Shown here in pieces: positions 13,360-25,472 of a stretch of 64,000 nt of DNA (the first letter of the stretch is position 1; every line of letters begins with the position of its first letter). The notes under the pieces were generated by a model. The model worked only from the letters and a program-made list of their open reading frames with translations. It searched no databases and had not been told where the DNA came from. The DNA comes from Hevea brasiliensis (taxonomy: Eukaryota; Streptophyta; Magnoliopsida; Malpighiales; Euphorbiaceae). The position numbers were made by a program, and so were the translations under genes. Location: contig NC_079493.1 in NCBI RefSeq assembly GCF_030052815.1, positions 127,351,894-127,415,893 on the forward strand, written 5' to 3'.

Positions 13360-14355
13360 CTGGATTACTCCTTCAGATTGCCCATCCGTCTGAGGATGGA
13401 AAGCTGTGCTGAAATGGAGTTGTGTACCCAAGGACTCATGCAACTTCTTCCAAAATCTCGATGTAAACCTTGGGTCTCGATCAGATATGATGGAAAGTGG
13501 AATTCCATGCAGTCTAACTATCTCACTGATATACAATTCTGCTAACTTCTCTAGTGAGTAGTCAGTCCTAACTGGCAGAAAGTGTGCTGACTTTGTCAAT
13601 CTATCAACTATCACCCATGCTGCATCATGTTTCTTCCGGGTGAGAGGTAGACCACTTACAAAATCCATGGTGACCCGATCCCATTTCCATTCAGGTATGC
13701 GTATAGGCTGTAGCAAACCTGATGGAACTTGATGTTCTGCCTTGACTTGCTGACATGTCAAGCATTTAGTCACGTAGTCAGCTATGTCCTTCTTCATACC
13801 AGGCCACCAATACTGAAGCTTCAGATCATGATACATCTTTGTACTTCCTGGGTGCATAGCATATACACTGGTGTGTGCCTCTTTTAGAATACTGGCCTTC
13901 AATTCCCCTTTATCTGGTACACACAGTCTTCCTTTGTAGTACAGACACCCATCTGCTTTCACCTCATAGTCAGTTGCTTTTCCCTCTGAGATTCTGCTCA
14001 TAATAACCATTAACTTTTCATCTGCCTTTTGCCCATCAAAAATCTGCTGTAGTAGATTTGGCCATACTTGCAACTTAGCCAAAATAGGTCCATCTCGAAT
14101 CAAAGATAGACGGGCATTCAATGATCTCAAAGCTGTGATGGACTTTCTGCTCAAAGCATCAGCAACTACATTTGCCTTCCCAGGATGATAGTCAATCACA
14201 CAATCATAATCCTTCAGGAACTCAATCCATCGCCTGCTCAAGGTTGAGCTCCCTCCGAGTTGGCAAATATTTCGTGCTTTTGTGGTCCTGTAAATGTAGC
14301 ACTTTTCACCATACAAGTAATGCCTCCATATCTTCATCTGAAGATAATTCTGCAA
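13360..14355 (-). pseudogene. pol: Chromovirus C integrase, zinc finger and catalytic core
   Basis: The frame encodes the tail of RNase H ([16 protein letters not shown]), then the integrase HHCC zinc finger (H...H in the MHPGSTKMYHDL region, CLTC). The catalytic core follows with D of MDFVSGLP, D of SDRDPRFTS and the region before the final E at DGQSEGVIQ. The frame closes only because of the intron-like insert at 13285-13359. The first codons near 14340 run into the broken RNase H. Confidence 0.9.
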
Positions 14356-14785
14356 GCTCTAGATCATGGGTAGGGTAATTGCTCATGTGGCCTTAGTGCT
14401 GGAAGCATAAGCGACCACCTTTCCCTCTTGCATCAATACACACCCTAGCCTATTATGTGAGGCATCACTGTAGACCACAAAGTCTTTTCCTGACACTGGC
14501 TGTGTTAACACTGGTGCCTCTGTCAACATAGCCTTCAACTTCTCAAAACTGGTCTGACACTTGTCATTCTAGTCAAATCTAGCATTTTTGTGTAACAACT
14601 TGGTCATTGGAGCAGCTATTAAAGAAAATCCCTTCACAAATCTCCTGTAATACCCAGCTAGCCCCAAGAAGCTTCTGACCTCAGTTGTATTCCTGGGAGG
14701 CTTCCAATCCATCACAGCTTCTATTTTCTTGGGATCCACCCTAATCCCATCAGTGACACTATGTGTCCAAGGAATGCAATCTCAT
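14356..14785 (-). pseudogene. pol: Chromovirus C RNase H region (broken)
   Basis: This stretch joins the RT and integrase frames and should encode the end of RT and most of RNase H. It is readable only in pieces. One clear nonsense is the TAG at 14569-14571, where the Trp of a conserved FxWNDKCQ-type block is expected (TGG to TAG). Confidence 0.75.
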
Positions 14786-15853
14786 TCACCAAAAGTCACA
14801 CTTGGACAACTTAGCATCTGACTTCTTTTCCTTCAGGGTTTGCAGAACAATCCTCAAATGCTCATCATGTTCTTCACTGGTCTTGGAATACACCAAAATA
14901 TCGTCAATAAAGACCACTACGAACCGATCTAAGTATGGATGGAAGATACGGTTCGTAAGGTCCATAAATGCTGCTGGTGCATTTGTTAGGCCAAAGGGCA
15001 TCACCAGAAATTCATAATGTCCATACCGGGTCCTGAATGCAGTCTTGGGCACATCTACATCCTTCACCCTCAACTGATGATACCCTGATCTGAGATCGAT
15101 CTTAGAAAATACTCCTGCTCTCTTTAACTGATCAAATAGATCATCAATTCTAGGCAACGGATATTTGTTCTTCACTGTCACTTTATTCAACTGCCGGTAA
15201 TCAATGCAAAGCCTCAAAGTCCCATCCTTCTTTTTCACAAACAGCACTGGCGCTCCCCATGGTGACACACTGGGGCGTATGAACCCCTTATCAAGCAACT
15301 CTTGCAACTGAGTTTTCAACTCCCTTAATTCAGTGGGTGCCATCCTATAAGGAGCAATAGAAATGGGTGCTGTACCCGGCAGTGTCTCAATAGCAAATTC
15401 AACTTCCCTTTCTGGTGGCAAACCAGGCAACTCTTTGGGAAATACCTCTGGGAAATCTCTTACTGTGGGTATGTCACCCAGGTTTGGCTTAGCCTGCCTA
15501 GTATCCACCACATGTGCTAGGTAGGCTTCACAGCCTTTTCTCATCATTCTTCTTGCAACGGTGGCTGAGATGACATTGGACAAGAAATCTGTCCTTTCCC
15601 CCACAACTGTGATCTCATTACCCTCTGAAGTTTTTAGAGAAATTCTCTTCAATTTGTAATCAACTATTGCCTGATGACGTGACAACCAATCCATTCCCAA
15701 AATCACGTCTAACTCGTGGAAGGGTAACTCAATTAGGTCGGCCAAGAATTCATACCCCTGAATCCTTAACGGGCAACTCTTGTATACTTTGTTCACCACT
15801 ACACTGTGGCCCAATGGATTAGTGACCAGAATGTCTTGGTCACTCTCTACCAA
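14786..15853 (-). pseudogene. pol: Chromovirus C protease C-terminus and reverse transcriptase
   Basis: This is a 355-codon open stretch. The first part is the end of the aspartic protease ([12 protein letters not shown]). RT motifs follow: [53 protein letters not shown] and the catalytic FIDD (a YxDD variant). RT copies genomic RNA in the particle. It ends at a stop after LSKCDFW, just before RNase H. Protease catalytic residues are in the neighbouring frame at 15847-16554, so a frameshift separates them. Confidence 0.92.
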
Positions 15854-17215
15854 GATCCCCTTTCTACGGGTAGGTTGATGCAGATGTATGAGTGAGTGGA
15901 TCCTGGATCCACCAATGCATGCACAGGAGTATTGTAGAGGGAGAACGTACCCCTGATGACGTCCGGGGCATCTTGCTCCTCCTGAGCTCTCAGGGCATAA
16001 TTTCTGGCAGGTGGTATGTTATCTGGCCTCTCTGCTGGCTTAGATGCAGGCCTCTGCAATGGTCCTACAGCCTCAGACTTGCCAGATTTTCTACCCCTCT
16101 GTGGTGCAGGAGCAGGTCTGTCTGCTTGTGTTGGAGCAGCTGTAGTAGTTCTACGTGGGCAGTTCCTCAGCTGATGCTCTGTCGACCCACATCTTAAGCA
16201 GGCACCAGTTACTCTCCAACACTCCCCCTTGTGCCATTTCAGACAGTGTGGACATGCAGAAGATGTTGGGGCTGGTCCCCTGAACCCCATCCCTGGAGAG
16301 CTGCCCACTGATGGTGTGGACTGACCTCTCCTAGGGGTGAACTGTGGCCTAGGCCCTTGAGACTGACCCTGACCATGTGGCTGACCTGAACTCTGTGCAG
16401 GTGGACCTCTGAACTTCTTCCCAGGTGCAGGAGATGAGCTAGACTGACCCGGGCCCCTCTTCTGCTGTTTATCCCTTCTGATCTGCTCACTAATTCTCAC
16501 TTTTTCAACCCTTATTGCAGCTTCCACTAATTTGCTAAATTCTGTGATTCCCAAGGCAGTGAGCTGAATCTTTATGTTGTCATTTAGTCCCTCTTCAAAT
16601 CTCTTACATCTTTCAGCTTCATTAGAGACTATCTCCCTTCCATAGCGGCTTAATCGGACGAATTCCTTCTCATACTCACCACCGACATTGTCTCGCCTCA
16701 GTTAATAAACTCTCTTCTTCTCTCTTCCAGGTATACAGTACCCACATATTTCTTCTTGAATTCTGAGAGAAAGAAGTCCCAAGTTATAGCTTCTGGCTGC
16801 ACTTCACTGGATACCGTGTCCCACCATTCATAGGCATCATCTTGTAACAAAGATATGACAGCCTCTAGGTTTTGCTCTGGGGTGTAGTGGAGTTGTTTTA
16901 GAACTCTGCCCGTTCTGTTCAACCAATTCTTGGCTACAACAGAGTCATCTTCTCTCTTACCGAAAAAGTCCACTGCTCCAAACTTTCTTAGCCTTTCCAA
17001 GTGTGATTTCTGCTGTGGAGCTGGTGGTGGTGGTGGTGGTGCTGGCATTACTCCAGCCATTTGCCTAAAGAAGTCGGCCATTTGTTGGAACATGGCTTGT
17101 GGAGGCCGAAAGGTGCTGGCTTGAGCGGAGTGTTCTCCCATGCCCCAGCCTCACGCTGCAGTGGAGAATGACTCTCCACTTCCTCCTCGACTGCTCTTTG
17201 AGATGAAGGGTCCAT
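15847..17215 (-). pseudogene. gag: Chromovirus C gag and protease N-terminus (two frames)
   Basis: The likely start is the ATG at 17215-17213 (MDPSSQRAVEEEVES). A frameshift near 17110-17140 moves reading to the frame at 16698-17141, the retrotrans_gag domain with a proline run and AYEWWDTV. Another break near 16697 leads to 15847-16554, which carries a CX2CX4HX4C knuckle (CLRCGSTEHQLRNC) preceded by an extra CPHCLKWHKGEC motif. The protease site is DPGSTHSYI near its end. Asp-Pro-Gly replaces the more common D-S/T-G, as often seen in this lineage. Confidence 0.87.
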
Positions 17216-17320
17216 ATCCTATTTAACAAAGACAAACAGATCTGCATTAGTGTCACCTCGACACTTACAAATGCAATGCATGGTATGGACTCAATCTAGG
17301 CCCAGAAACGCCTAAACCGT

Positions 17321-17332
17321 GCTCTGATACCA
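17321..17332 (-). other. Chromovirus C primer binding site
   Basis: On the minus strand this reads TGGTATCAGAGC, complementary to initiator Met-tRNA, five bases from the LTR edge at 17338. Confidence 0.9.
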
Positions 17333-17337
17333 CTAAA

Positions 17338-19364
17338 TGTGACACCCCTTACCCGTGTACAGTATACCCGAGTAAGTAATGCCACACGGTGTACCAACAC
17401 ATTCTAATATACCTTAATTAATTTATATCATGCTTGTGAATATAATTTATGAAATATAATTTACTTTAGCCATATATCAAAAGTATTATTTATTTGAGGT
17501 TTCGAAAATTTTAAAGAAAATCCGGCGGAGTACCGGCTAAAAATGGAGAAAACAGTTCTTCGGAACCTGTTAAAAACACTTCTAAATAATTTTCCAAACA
17601 ATCCCAACTTCAATTCATCAACAAAGTCTCAATAACATTTTTTTCAATTTCAGTTCTCAATCATCAGTTCTCAGGGTTCTCATATATAAACAACAATTAA
17701 ATACTCAAATTACTTCCATACATAATCATAAATCTTCATTATTTACATGAACCTCAAAATACATTACACAAGTTTAATTACATATGAGAAAATCAAAATT
17801 TAATACAGAATGCCAAAATGACACCTAGTGTCCTACCAATGCACTGCAGAAGTTGAGGTGACACGGACACTGTGCAGAACTGCAGGATGGACTCACCCAC
17901 CATGGGTCTACTGGGCTCACGATCTGTATCTCCAGTACCTACGCGTGGCAAAAGCAACGCGCTAAGCAATAATGCTTAGTGGTGCAATAATAAAATAAAG
18001 GAAATAGCAAGAAATAAATATGTAATGAATGTATATGTTATATTTGTTTGGTATTTGTATATCATTTACTTTGTCCACTTTTATTCATTTGGTTGCCCCA
18101 AGTAACCTACACTAGACGACTGGACTGGATAAACGGGTAAACTGGCACTGGGTATCAAGTACCTCGGGCCGTCACACCATCGGTCACATATGCATCTCCG
18201 GTGCAGCAATGTAACTAACAAGTCAGTAAATATATCGTGCACAAGGCCAAAGCTCAATACAAGGTCGAATGGCTAAAAGCCATAAAATCACGTAATGGCA
18301 TATTGCCATGTGCGATCGCTAATCGAACCCTATTGGCATGCCAAACTATCCAAACCAATCTTGTTAGGTATACTAGGGCATTTGAAACTTTTAAATTCTT
18401 CAATTTGTGAATTTCATATTTTGGTGTTACTATTCACCTCATTGGTCAACAAAAATGTTGACTTTTGGATAGAAAATATGTACATTGACTTTGGCACTCC
18501 CAACATACCACATTTTGTATTTAAAACTTGTTGGCATTAAGCGTTAATACCATTTCTAAGCATTAAACCAAAGGAGCAGATTTTTCAGATTTTGTACCAT
18601 AACTTTACTGTTCTATTAGGAACTGTTACAATGGAAATTTGAGGAATTGGTAAACATAAAAGTTGTTCCTTATTTTGTCTAGTTGAATTTCCTTTTTTGA
18701 ATCACTCCATTTGGAGTTTTGTAGCTCCAGATATGGTCCAAAAACCACAGCTGGCCGGATTTCCATTCTGCAGAAATTACCATATCTACAGTAACATGAA
18801 CAGTGAATGTGACTGCATATTTGAATAGGTTCTGGCCATAATTTGGGGTATGTTTCTTCATGAAATTTGTTTTTCTATGTCTTAACTTGTTGTTGTAAAC
18901 ATTTCAGGTCAATTGACCAAATCTACAGTGAGTTATGGGCAAATGAACAGTCACTGTTCATTTGGTCATTTCTGCAGGTGCTGTTGCAGGGGATCCGGAT
19001 TGGGGCCAACTTTTGGTCCTCTTGCTTTGGTCTTTTGGGCATGGTTTCTTGAGCAAAAATGTGCCATTATAAGCCTAGTTTCATTTCCAATTGGCCAAAC
19101 ACCAATTGGACCAACACAGCCAAAGTTATGGCTGTCTAATTGGACTGGAATCTCAGTCACCATTGCTGCTGTCCCTAGGCAGCATAGTCATTCACTTTGC
19201 CATGCTATTTTTTAGTCTATATTATGGTCAACTTACCTAAAATTGTCACTAATTAACCATTAGAATGTCCTTTAACAATTTCTTAAGCCAAATCAAAATT
19301 TCACTCCCAAACCCTAGCTTATTTTCAAGGTTTATACCACACACCTTAGTTAACTCTTCCATTT

Positions 19365-19437
<73 letters not shown>

Positions 19438-20469
19438 TTTAGACATAGTCTCTAATTCACTCTAAGTCCATTTAAAACAGTCAAACTCATTCCTTCCTTA
19501 GGGCTGCCAAAATTTATGGTATACATACACATAGATTCATTTCATTTAATTCACAAAACCTTACTCACTTTAATTCTTTAACATGGAATAAGAGGGATTT
19601 AGGTACAAATAGGCACTAACCTTGAATAGGGCAGAATTTTCCAAGCTTGAACTTCACTTTCTTTTGTTTTCTTGGCTGCCAAACACTCTAGCAAGGTTGG
19701 GTGACCAATTTTTGTGAAGGGACCTAAGGGTTTTGGGGTGAGAAATAAGGATTTAAGGTATGAAAGAACAAGAATTATGGAGGAAGAAGAAGAAGCCCAT
19801 GGCTGGCTGAAGAAGAAGAAGGAAACAGCAGAATTTTTGGGTCCATTTGTCTCTTTTAATTGTTTTAAGAAGGCTTGTTGAATGGTGATTGGTGGAGGGT
19901 ATGTAAATGACATCATGTGATGTCATTATCCTCAATTTCCTTCATTTTTCTTTTCTTTTCTTTTTTACCACATTTCAATTCAATTTTTAGCAATATTTAT
20001 TCATATTTTGAGTCATAATAATTATTTACTTAACTGGACAAGTCAGCCAAAAATCACCTCTGAAGGCGAAATGACCAAAATGCCCTCCGTTTGGCTTAAC
20101 GGGTCAAAATTGTCTGTACCGATTGAAAAATTTTTCTAGGTATTTTCTTGGCATTCTAATGCCATGGGAACCTCAATGACCCTTCTCAGGAGTCCCAAAA
20201 ATTATTTTATGAATTTTTCCCCGGGTCTAGGGCTCCTCGTTGCGAGAACCGCAACTTCCCTCTGGGTTACCCCTCGCTAGGGCACCGGCTCGTTTAACTT
20301 GGTTGTATTTTATTTCTAAAATTTTTACTAAAATTTTCTTATTAATATTTGAGTTAATTATGGTTCCTGACTTTAGTTTAAATATTTTTCCGGACGTTCT
20401 AGCTGTCCGGACCGACACCGGTCACCGGAACAGTAGAATGTACGGAATTGCTACCGGGAGGGTGTTACA
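17338..20469 (-). repeat. Chromovirus C 5' LTR
   Basis: This is the partner of 9415-12519. It carries a (TA)34 tract at 19367-19434 and the hairpin CTAAGCA-ATAA-TGCTTAG at 17962-17979. A stretch near 18190-18330 is scrambled relative to the other LTR, specifically around CAG and CTG trinucleotides. Confidence 0.93.
19367..19434. repeat. (TA)34 microsatellite in C 5' LTR
   Basis: Uninterrupted TA units, six more than in the partner LTR. The adjacent ORF encoding alternating Ile-Tyr is an artefact of this tract. Confidence 0.95.
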
Positions 20470-21704
20470 AGGATTCTATTAGTAATAGCTGCATACATGA
20501 TTATGAGATTTGGCAGATGGATGTCAAAACAGCTTTTCTCAATGGATACATTGCAGAAAGCATTTTCATGGAACAACCTAGGGGTTTTGAATCCCAAGAT
20601 GGTTCCAAGGTATGCAAGCTAAAGCAATCCATTTATGGGTTGAAGCAAGCTTCGAGGAGTTGGAACATCTGTTTTGATGAAGCCATTAAATCCTTTAGTT
20701 TTATCAAAAATGAGGATGGGCCATGTATATATAAGAAGGTTAGTGATAGTGCTATCACTTTCCTTGTCTTATATTTGGATGACATACTGTTGATGGGTAA
20801 TGACACAGGTATGTTGACAACTGTAAAGGTATGGTTGTCAAATACATTCTCCATGAAAGACTTAGGGGAGGCAACCTATATTCTTGGGATTCGCATCTAT
20901 AGAGATAGAGCGAAAAGAATAATTGGTTTATCCCAAAGTCTATACTTGGAAAAGGTGTTAAAGAGGTTTAACATGCTTGATTCCAAGAGAGGATTGTTAC
21001 CAGTGAGACATGGTATCCATCTTTTTAAAGAGATGTCTCCAAAGACACCTGAAGAAAAAGATAAGATAGCTAGGATTCCATATGCTTCGGCTATTGGAAG
21101 TTTAATGTATGCAATGTTGTGTACTAGGCCAGATATTGCATATGCTGTTAGTTTGACTAGCAGGTATCAATCCAATCCAGGTTTGGAACACTGGATAGCT
21201 GTCAAGAATATCCTTAAGTACTTGAGAAGAACTAAGGATTTATTCTTGATATATGGAGGTGGAGACTTGCAATTAGATGGTTATACTGATTCTGATTTCT
21301 AATCAAATATCGATGATAGAAAGTCTACATCTGGATATGTGTTCATTTGTAATGGAGGTGCAGTCAGTTGGAAGAGTTTCAAACAGAGCACGACTGCAGA
21401 TTCCACTACAGAGGCTGAGTATATTGCTGCATCAGATGCTGCAAAGGAAGCTATTTGGATAAAGAAGTTCATGACAGAACTTGTAATAGTTTCTTCCATT
21501 GAGTCAGCAGTTCCAATACACTGTGACAACAATGGAGCAGTCATACAGGCTAAGGAACCAAGGTCTCACCAAAAATCCAAACACATAGAAAGGCGCTACC
21601 ACATTATCAGAGAAATAGTTAGGCGAGGCGATGTAGCCATGCAGAAAATAGCATCAGCTCAAAATCCAGCTGATCCATTCACTAAGCCTATGTCACAGAC
21701 TTAG
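20470..21704 (+). pseudogene. pol: Copia B reverse transcriptase (continued) and RNase H
   Basis: This is the continuation of the RT frame interrupted at 9414. It carries QMDVKTAFLNG, KLKQSIYGLKQASR and the catalytic YLDD (LYLDDILLMGND). RNase H includes the conserved [15 protein letters not shown] and [11 protein letters not shown] motifs and ends at 21702-21704 (NPADPFTKP near the end). A TAA at 21300-21302 interrupts it where related copies usually have a Gln codon. A short mismatch right after the insertion point (20475-20505) probably reflects a small indel. Confidence 0.92.
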
Positions 21705-21763
21705 CTAGACCGTCATCTTGAGAAGATGGGTTTAAGATATTGTAATGAATGGCTCTAGTGCTA

Positions 21764-21772
21764 GTGGGAGAT
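21764..21772 (+). other. Copia B polypurine tract
   Basis: gtgggagat lies directly before the 3' LTR start TGATAGTAGTATG, matching the usual copia PPT position. Confidence 0.8.
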
Positions 21773-22392
21773 TGATAGTAGTATGCCCTAGAGCATATCA
21801 TTTAGTATGTATCTTGTACATATTTTTATTAATAAAAGGCTTTTCCACTTTTCCGTTTACATAATATATTTATGTGTAATAGAAAAGGTTCATTGATATT
21901 TTGTTAGAAATATTATTCTTAAGTTGTTAAGAATATGAGTGACATTATTTCTAGCACAAAGTATCATAAATAGGTTCACAATCGAGAATACTTCATAATA
22001 AGGACATGACTTATCCAGAAAGATTGTATTCATATTTGTTCCCAAGTTATTTATATGAGATATAAATAAGATGGAATGGTGAGTCTCATGCCATATGACA
22101 AACATGATAGGCACTTATAAATGATAAGTAGGCCGAACTAGTAACACTTATGACAAGCACATGGAGTTTACTCTTGTCAATGTTTTGTCATAAATCATAT
22201 CAGTGCAAATAATCTTTAGACCTGAGATAGCATAGTTATCTTGTATATAGGTAGTTTGAGTTTGATATTGCTTTCATACTTATACTGTGTATGGGTATAT
22301 GGGCATGTGTTGGCTCCTACTAGTTATATATGGAGGTAGGTGTTGATCAAGATAGAATCTGTTCCTCTAAGTAAATAGAGATAAAATCCTAT

Positions 22393-22512
22393 GTTCATTT
22401 AATTATTCTTGATGTTTCAAGTTCCTGGCTAGGACAGATAGATTTAATCAGAAAAGAGTTTCTGATGAGAAAATCTTTTTAATCAAGAACTTGAATTAAA
22501 AGAGAATATAAT
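22393..22512 (+). other. 120-bp segment present only in the B 3' LTR
   Basis: The 5' LTR joins cctat directly to attcatag; here 120 bp intervene. Short similar sequences at the edges (gttcat and attcat) fit a microhomology deletion in the 5' LTR. It has no coding content. Confidence 0.85.
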
Positions 22513-22754
22513 ATTCATAGCAAATGGAGTTTGATATAAACCATGACTCCAACTTGAGTTGGGATTTTGTAACAGAGAGATTCTAGTGCATGGTAACATA
22601 TGATTATAGGTTCATTTAAGGTAAACCTTATTACTAATTGGGTAGCCATGGCATGCTATGCTAGGTGTTAACCATGGTATATGAGGTGCATAAAATGATT
22701 TAGAGAAATCATTTATGATAAGAAAGAGTTCTAATGATATTAAGAGTTGATATC

Positions 22755-24337
22755 TGATGTGACTAATCCGCAAGTATACGGGTCATTTCAAGTAATAAAG
22801 TGATGAATCAAGTATCGTTCCCATGAGGATTTGCAGTTTGAGTACCAAACTATGAATGAAGCGATTATTTGGGCTAATGATTAATGAATGAATGGTAAAT
22901 GTAAATGAGCGAAGTAAATTGATTAATCTAATTGAAATATGTAAAGAGCAAGCAAATAAATTCTAAATCTAATTTGCAATTAAACTAAATTGATAATGGG
23001 TAATTTAAATGAAAGTCTAATTATGTTAAAAGTGATTCCAGAGTTGGGAGTTTATGCATAAATTAATTGGGATTTGTCTTGGGCATTCCAATTTTTAGGG
23101 AAAAATAGAGTTTGAAGGAAATTGATTCTAAATTCCTTTGATATCTTTTTCAAGCAAACCAAAGTGTATTCTAAAATAACTAAACCTACTTTCTTATGTT
23201 ATTTGATTACTTTAAAACCCATTAAGTTTTGTAACCAATAATTAATTCCTCTTAAAATCCTAGTTTATTTCTAAATCTAGGTGATTTTAAGTTCCAATCC
23301 TTGATTATCTATCAATGACTTTCACCTTTCGGTCCTTCAATCAAAGATTAACACAATACCTAATGGGTACCAACATTAGGCAAGTAAATCAAGCACACAA
23401 GGAAGGAATCAAAACTCATATTTATGTAAAATAAGGAAATACCCAGTCCAAATCCACAAATTAATCTAAAACATATTTCCCAACTCTGAAATCTAAAGAG
23501 TTCACTTACTCATGATGGTATTTACAAGAAAGATTGATGGAAAAGTAAAGAAAGACATGATAAGAGAACTAAAATAAAAAAACCCAGGTAGAAGAGCCCA
23601 AAACTCTGGTTTCTGAAGCTCCAAAAATGGTTGCAGCAGCTTCTCCCCAAGAGAAATGGCATATTCTCCTCTCTCTCTATTCTATTTTCTTTCCTTTTTT
23701 TGTTTTTCCTCCCTTTCCTCCTTTTGCAAAAACTAGGAAATGATGAATTTATATCGTCCCAAAAAGATTCCCTAAAAGTAAATAAGAGCCAAGGAGTGGA
23801 TAGGAAATGAGGTGTAAAATTATCCAAGTCAGCAGCATTTTTCACGTTCTGGGCAGTCTGCTTAGGGTTCGGCTTAACCCTAAGCAGCTTCTTAGCAAAT
23901 TTCAGCTTCTGGTTGCACTGTCTGCTTAAGGTTAAGCAGACCCTCAGCAAATCTTGGCAGACTTAGAGTAAAATAGACTTTTCTGCTCATGCTTGACTTG
24001 TGCTGCACCTTAAGCACTGCCGCTTTACCCTAAGTAGGATCTTAAGCAAAGTCTCAAGCAAATTTCGGCTAACTTGCTCTTTCAAGGCTTGATTTCTTCA
24101 ACTTTCCTCAATGCTTGAAGGATTCCAAATTTCTTCAAATCACTTCCTAATGCACTCATTGATCCTTGATTTGCCACAAAATCCTATCAAAAACAACAAA
24201 ATTACAAAAATCAAATATAAAGTATCTAAAGTTAACAAATAAGCTAAAATAAAGCTAAAAACACAGAATATACTAAAATATAATGGCAAAATGGATGCAA
24301 AACTACCCTAAAATGCCTATATGAAATGAGTATAACA
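22755..24337. mobile_element. Solo LTR G (1.58 kb, probable Ty3/gypsy)
   Basis: The unit starts TGATGTGACTAATCCGC and ends GAGTATAACA, with ATATC duplicated at 22750-22754 and 24338-24342. There is no internal region, PBS or PPT, so it is most simply a solo LTR from recombination. The opening phrase with CCGCAAGTATACGGG resembles Tat/Athila-type gypsy LTRs, from memory only. Around 23840-24070 there are several imperfect cttaaccctaagcag repeats. The minus-strand ORF at 23522-23950 is not recognisable. Confidence 0.8.
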
Positions 24338-25472
24338 ATATCATATCTCATTGCCAATTAGTGATAAGCCTAGTAAGTCACACACATACACAACTTATCA
24401 CCTAATTAAATATGATTTAATTAATTAATTAAAGAGTTTAATTGATTAATTAAATAGGTTTGGTTTGCAATTAGATTGCAAAGTCCCTAGCATGACTTGA
24501 AACCAAATCTAGATTATTGGATGTATAGTATAAGTTAAATTTATATTTAAAGTGTTTAAATATGAATTTAATTAATGAGAAATTAATTAATAGAGATTAA
24601 TTAATTAATTTATATTTGATATAAATTAATTAGAAGAAGAGAAATAATTATTTTGGGTTAAGAACTCAAAATTAAGACACAGGGGCATTTTGGTCATTTC
24701 GCAGTGTGACATGTGGCACCATGAGATGGTGACACATGGCGTTACACATAAGCTTGCCAAATGTCTTTTAATCATGTAAGATGATTAAAATTAAGATTAA
24801 ATATAGGTTTGACACTTGGCACAATGTGATTGGGTCACTTAAACCTAGAGCTAATCAAAGGGTGACATGTGGCAAGGGTTTAATGTGTTAACCTAGCTAT
24901 ATAAGTGTTGTTATGAGAAAATAAAATACAACCAGCAGCCACACTCCTTTGTCACGCCATTTTGAAGCTCTCCCTCTCTTCCTTTTCATCTCTCATCAAT
25001 TCAAAGAGATTAGCCATCAATCTCTTGAATTAAAAATACTAGAAATTGTTTCTAGTGTCCTGTTTACATCTCTAATCTCTTAAAAGGCAGAACTTAAATT
25101 TCTAATTAATAGAAAAAGCTTTAGAAGCTATTCAAGGGCTGCCATAGGTGTTCTTGGTGTGGACAAGCTAGAGGGACAACATTTGGTGTCCTGAAGATGA
25201 ATCTCAAAGGCGCAAATATGCTGCAGTGCATCAAGAGGTTAGTGTAATCATTCTTGATTTAGTCTAGGGTTCTAAAGTTAATCTGATTAATTTTAAAATC
25301 TTAAATGGCAAATACAGATCAAAAAACATATTAAAAGAGTTTTAGTATGTTGTTTATCATTGAAATCAAATAGATAAAAATAAATCTTGTATGATGCATG
25401 TGACCCTAGGTGAAAATTTTTGAATTCAATGGTATAAACTTGTGTTTTTCACGCTTCCGTTCTTTCATTTAT

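Larger units (their letters stand above)
9415..20469 (-). mobile_element. Chromovirus C (Ty3/gypsy, Tekay/Del-like), inserted in copia B
   Basis: The element is flanked by AGGAT at 9410-9414 and 20470-20474 and has TGTGACACC...GTGTTACA ends. LTRs of 3105 bp (9415-12519) and 3132 bp (17338-20469) enclose a minus-strand gag-pol. The order on the minus strand is PBS (17332-17321), gag, protease, RT, RNase H, integrase, chromodomain and PPT (12532-12520). The chromodomain-like C-terminus places it among plant chromoviruses, best fitting Tekay/Del. It splits B's RT coding region. Several frames are broken and the integrase carries a 75-bp intron-like insert. Confidence 0.94.
2980..25467 (+). mobile_element. 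Ty1/copia LTR retrotransposon B, interrupted by C and G
   Basis: The element is bounded by TTTAT duplications at 2975-2979 and 25468-25472. Its LTRs are 2980-4966 and 21773-25467. Domains in order are gag, protease, integrase, then RT and RNase H, the copia order. Element C (9415-20469) sits in RT, and solo LTR G (22755-24337) in the 3' LTR. Removing both insertions and one TSD copy for each leaves about 9.8 kb. Long LTRs and the YLDDILLMGND-type RT motif suggest a Tork/Angela-like lineage, but that assignment is tentative. Frameshifts and stops make the copy non-autonomous. Confidence 0.93.
21773..25467 (+). repeat. Copia B 3' LTR, split by solo LTR G
   Basis: It is homologous to 2980-4966, with scattered substitutions. 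It contains solo LTR G (22755-24337 with an ATATC duplication) and a 120-bp segment (22393-22512) absent from the 5' LTR. It ends ...CTTTCA, followed by the TTTAT target duplication. Confidence 0.92.

Noticed and set aside
23522..23950. 142-aa minus-strand ORF in solo LTR G
   Set aside because: It spans low-complexity and repeated cttaaccctaagcag motifs and matches no family I recognise.
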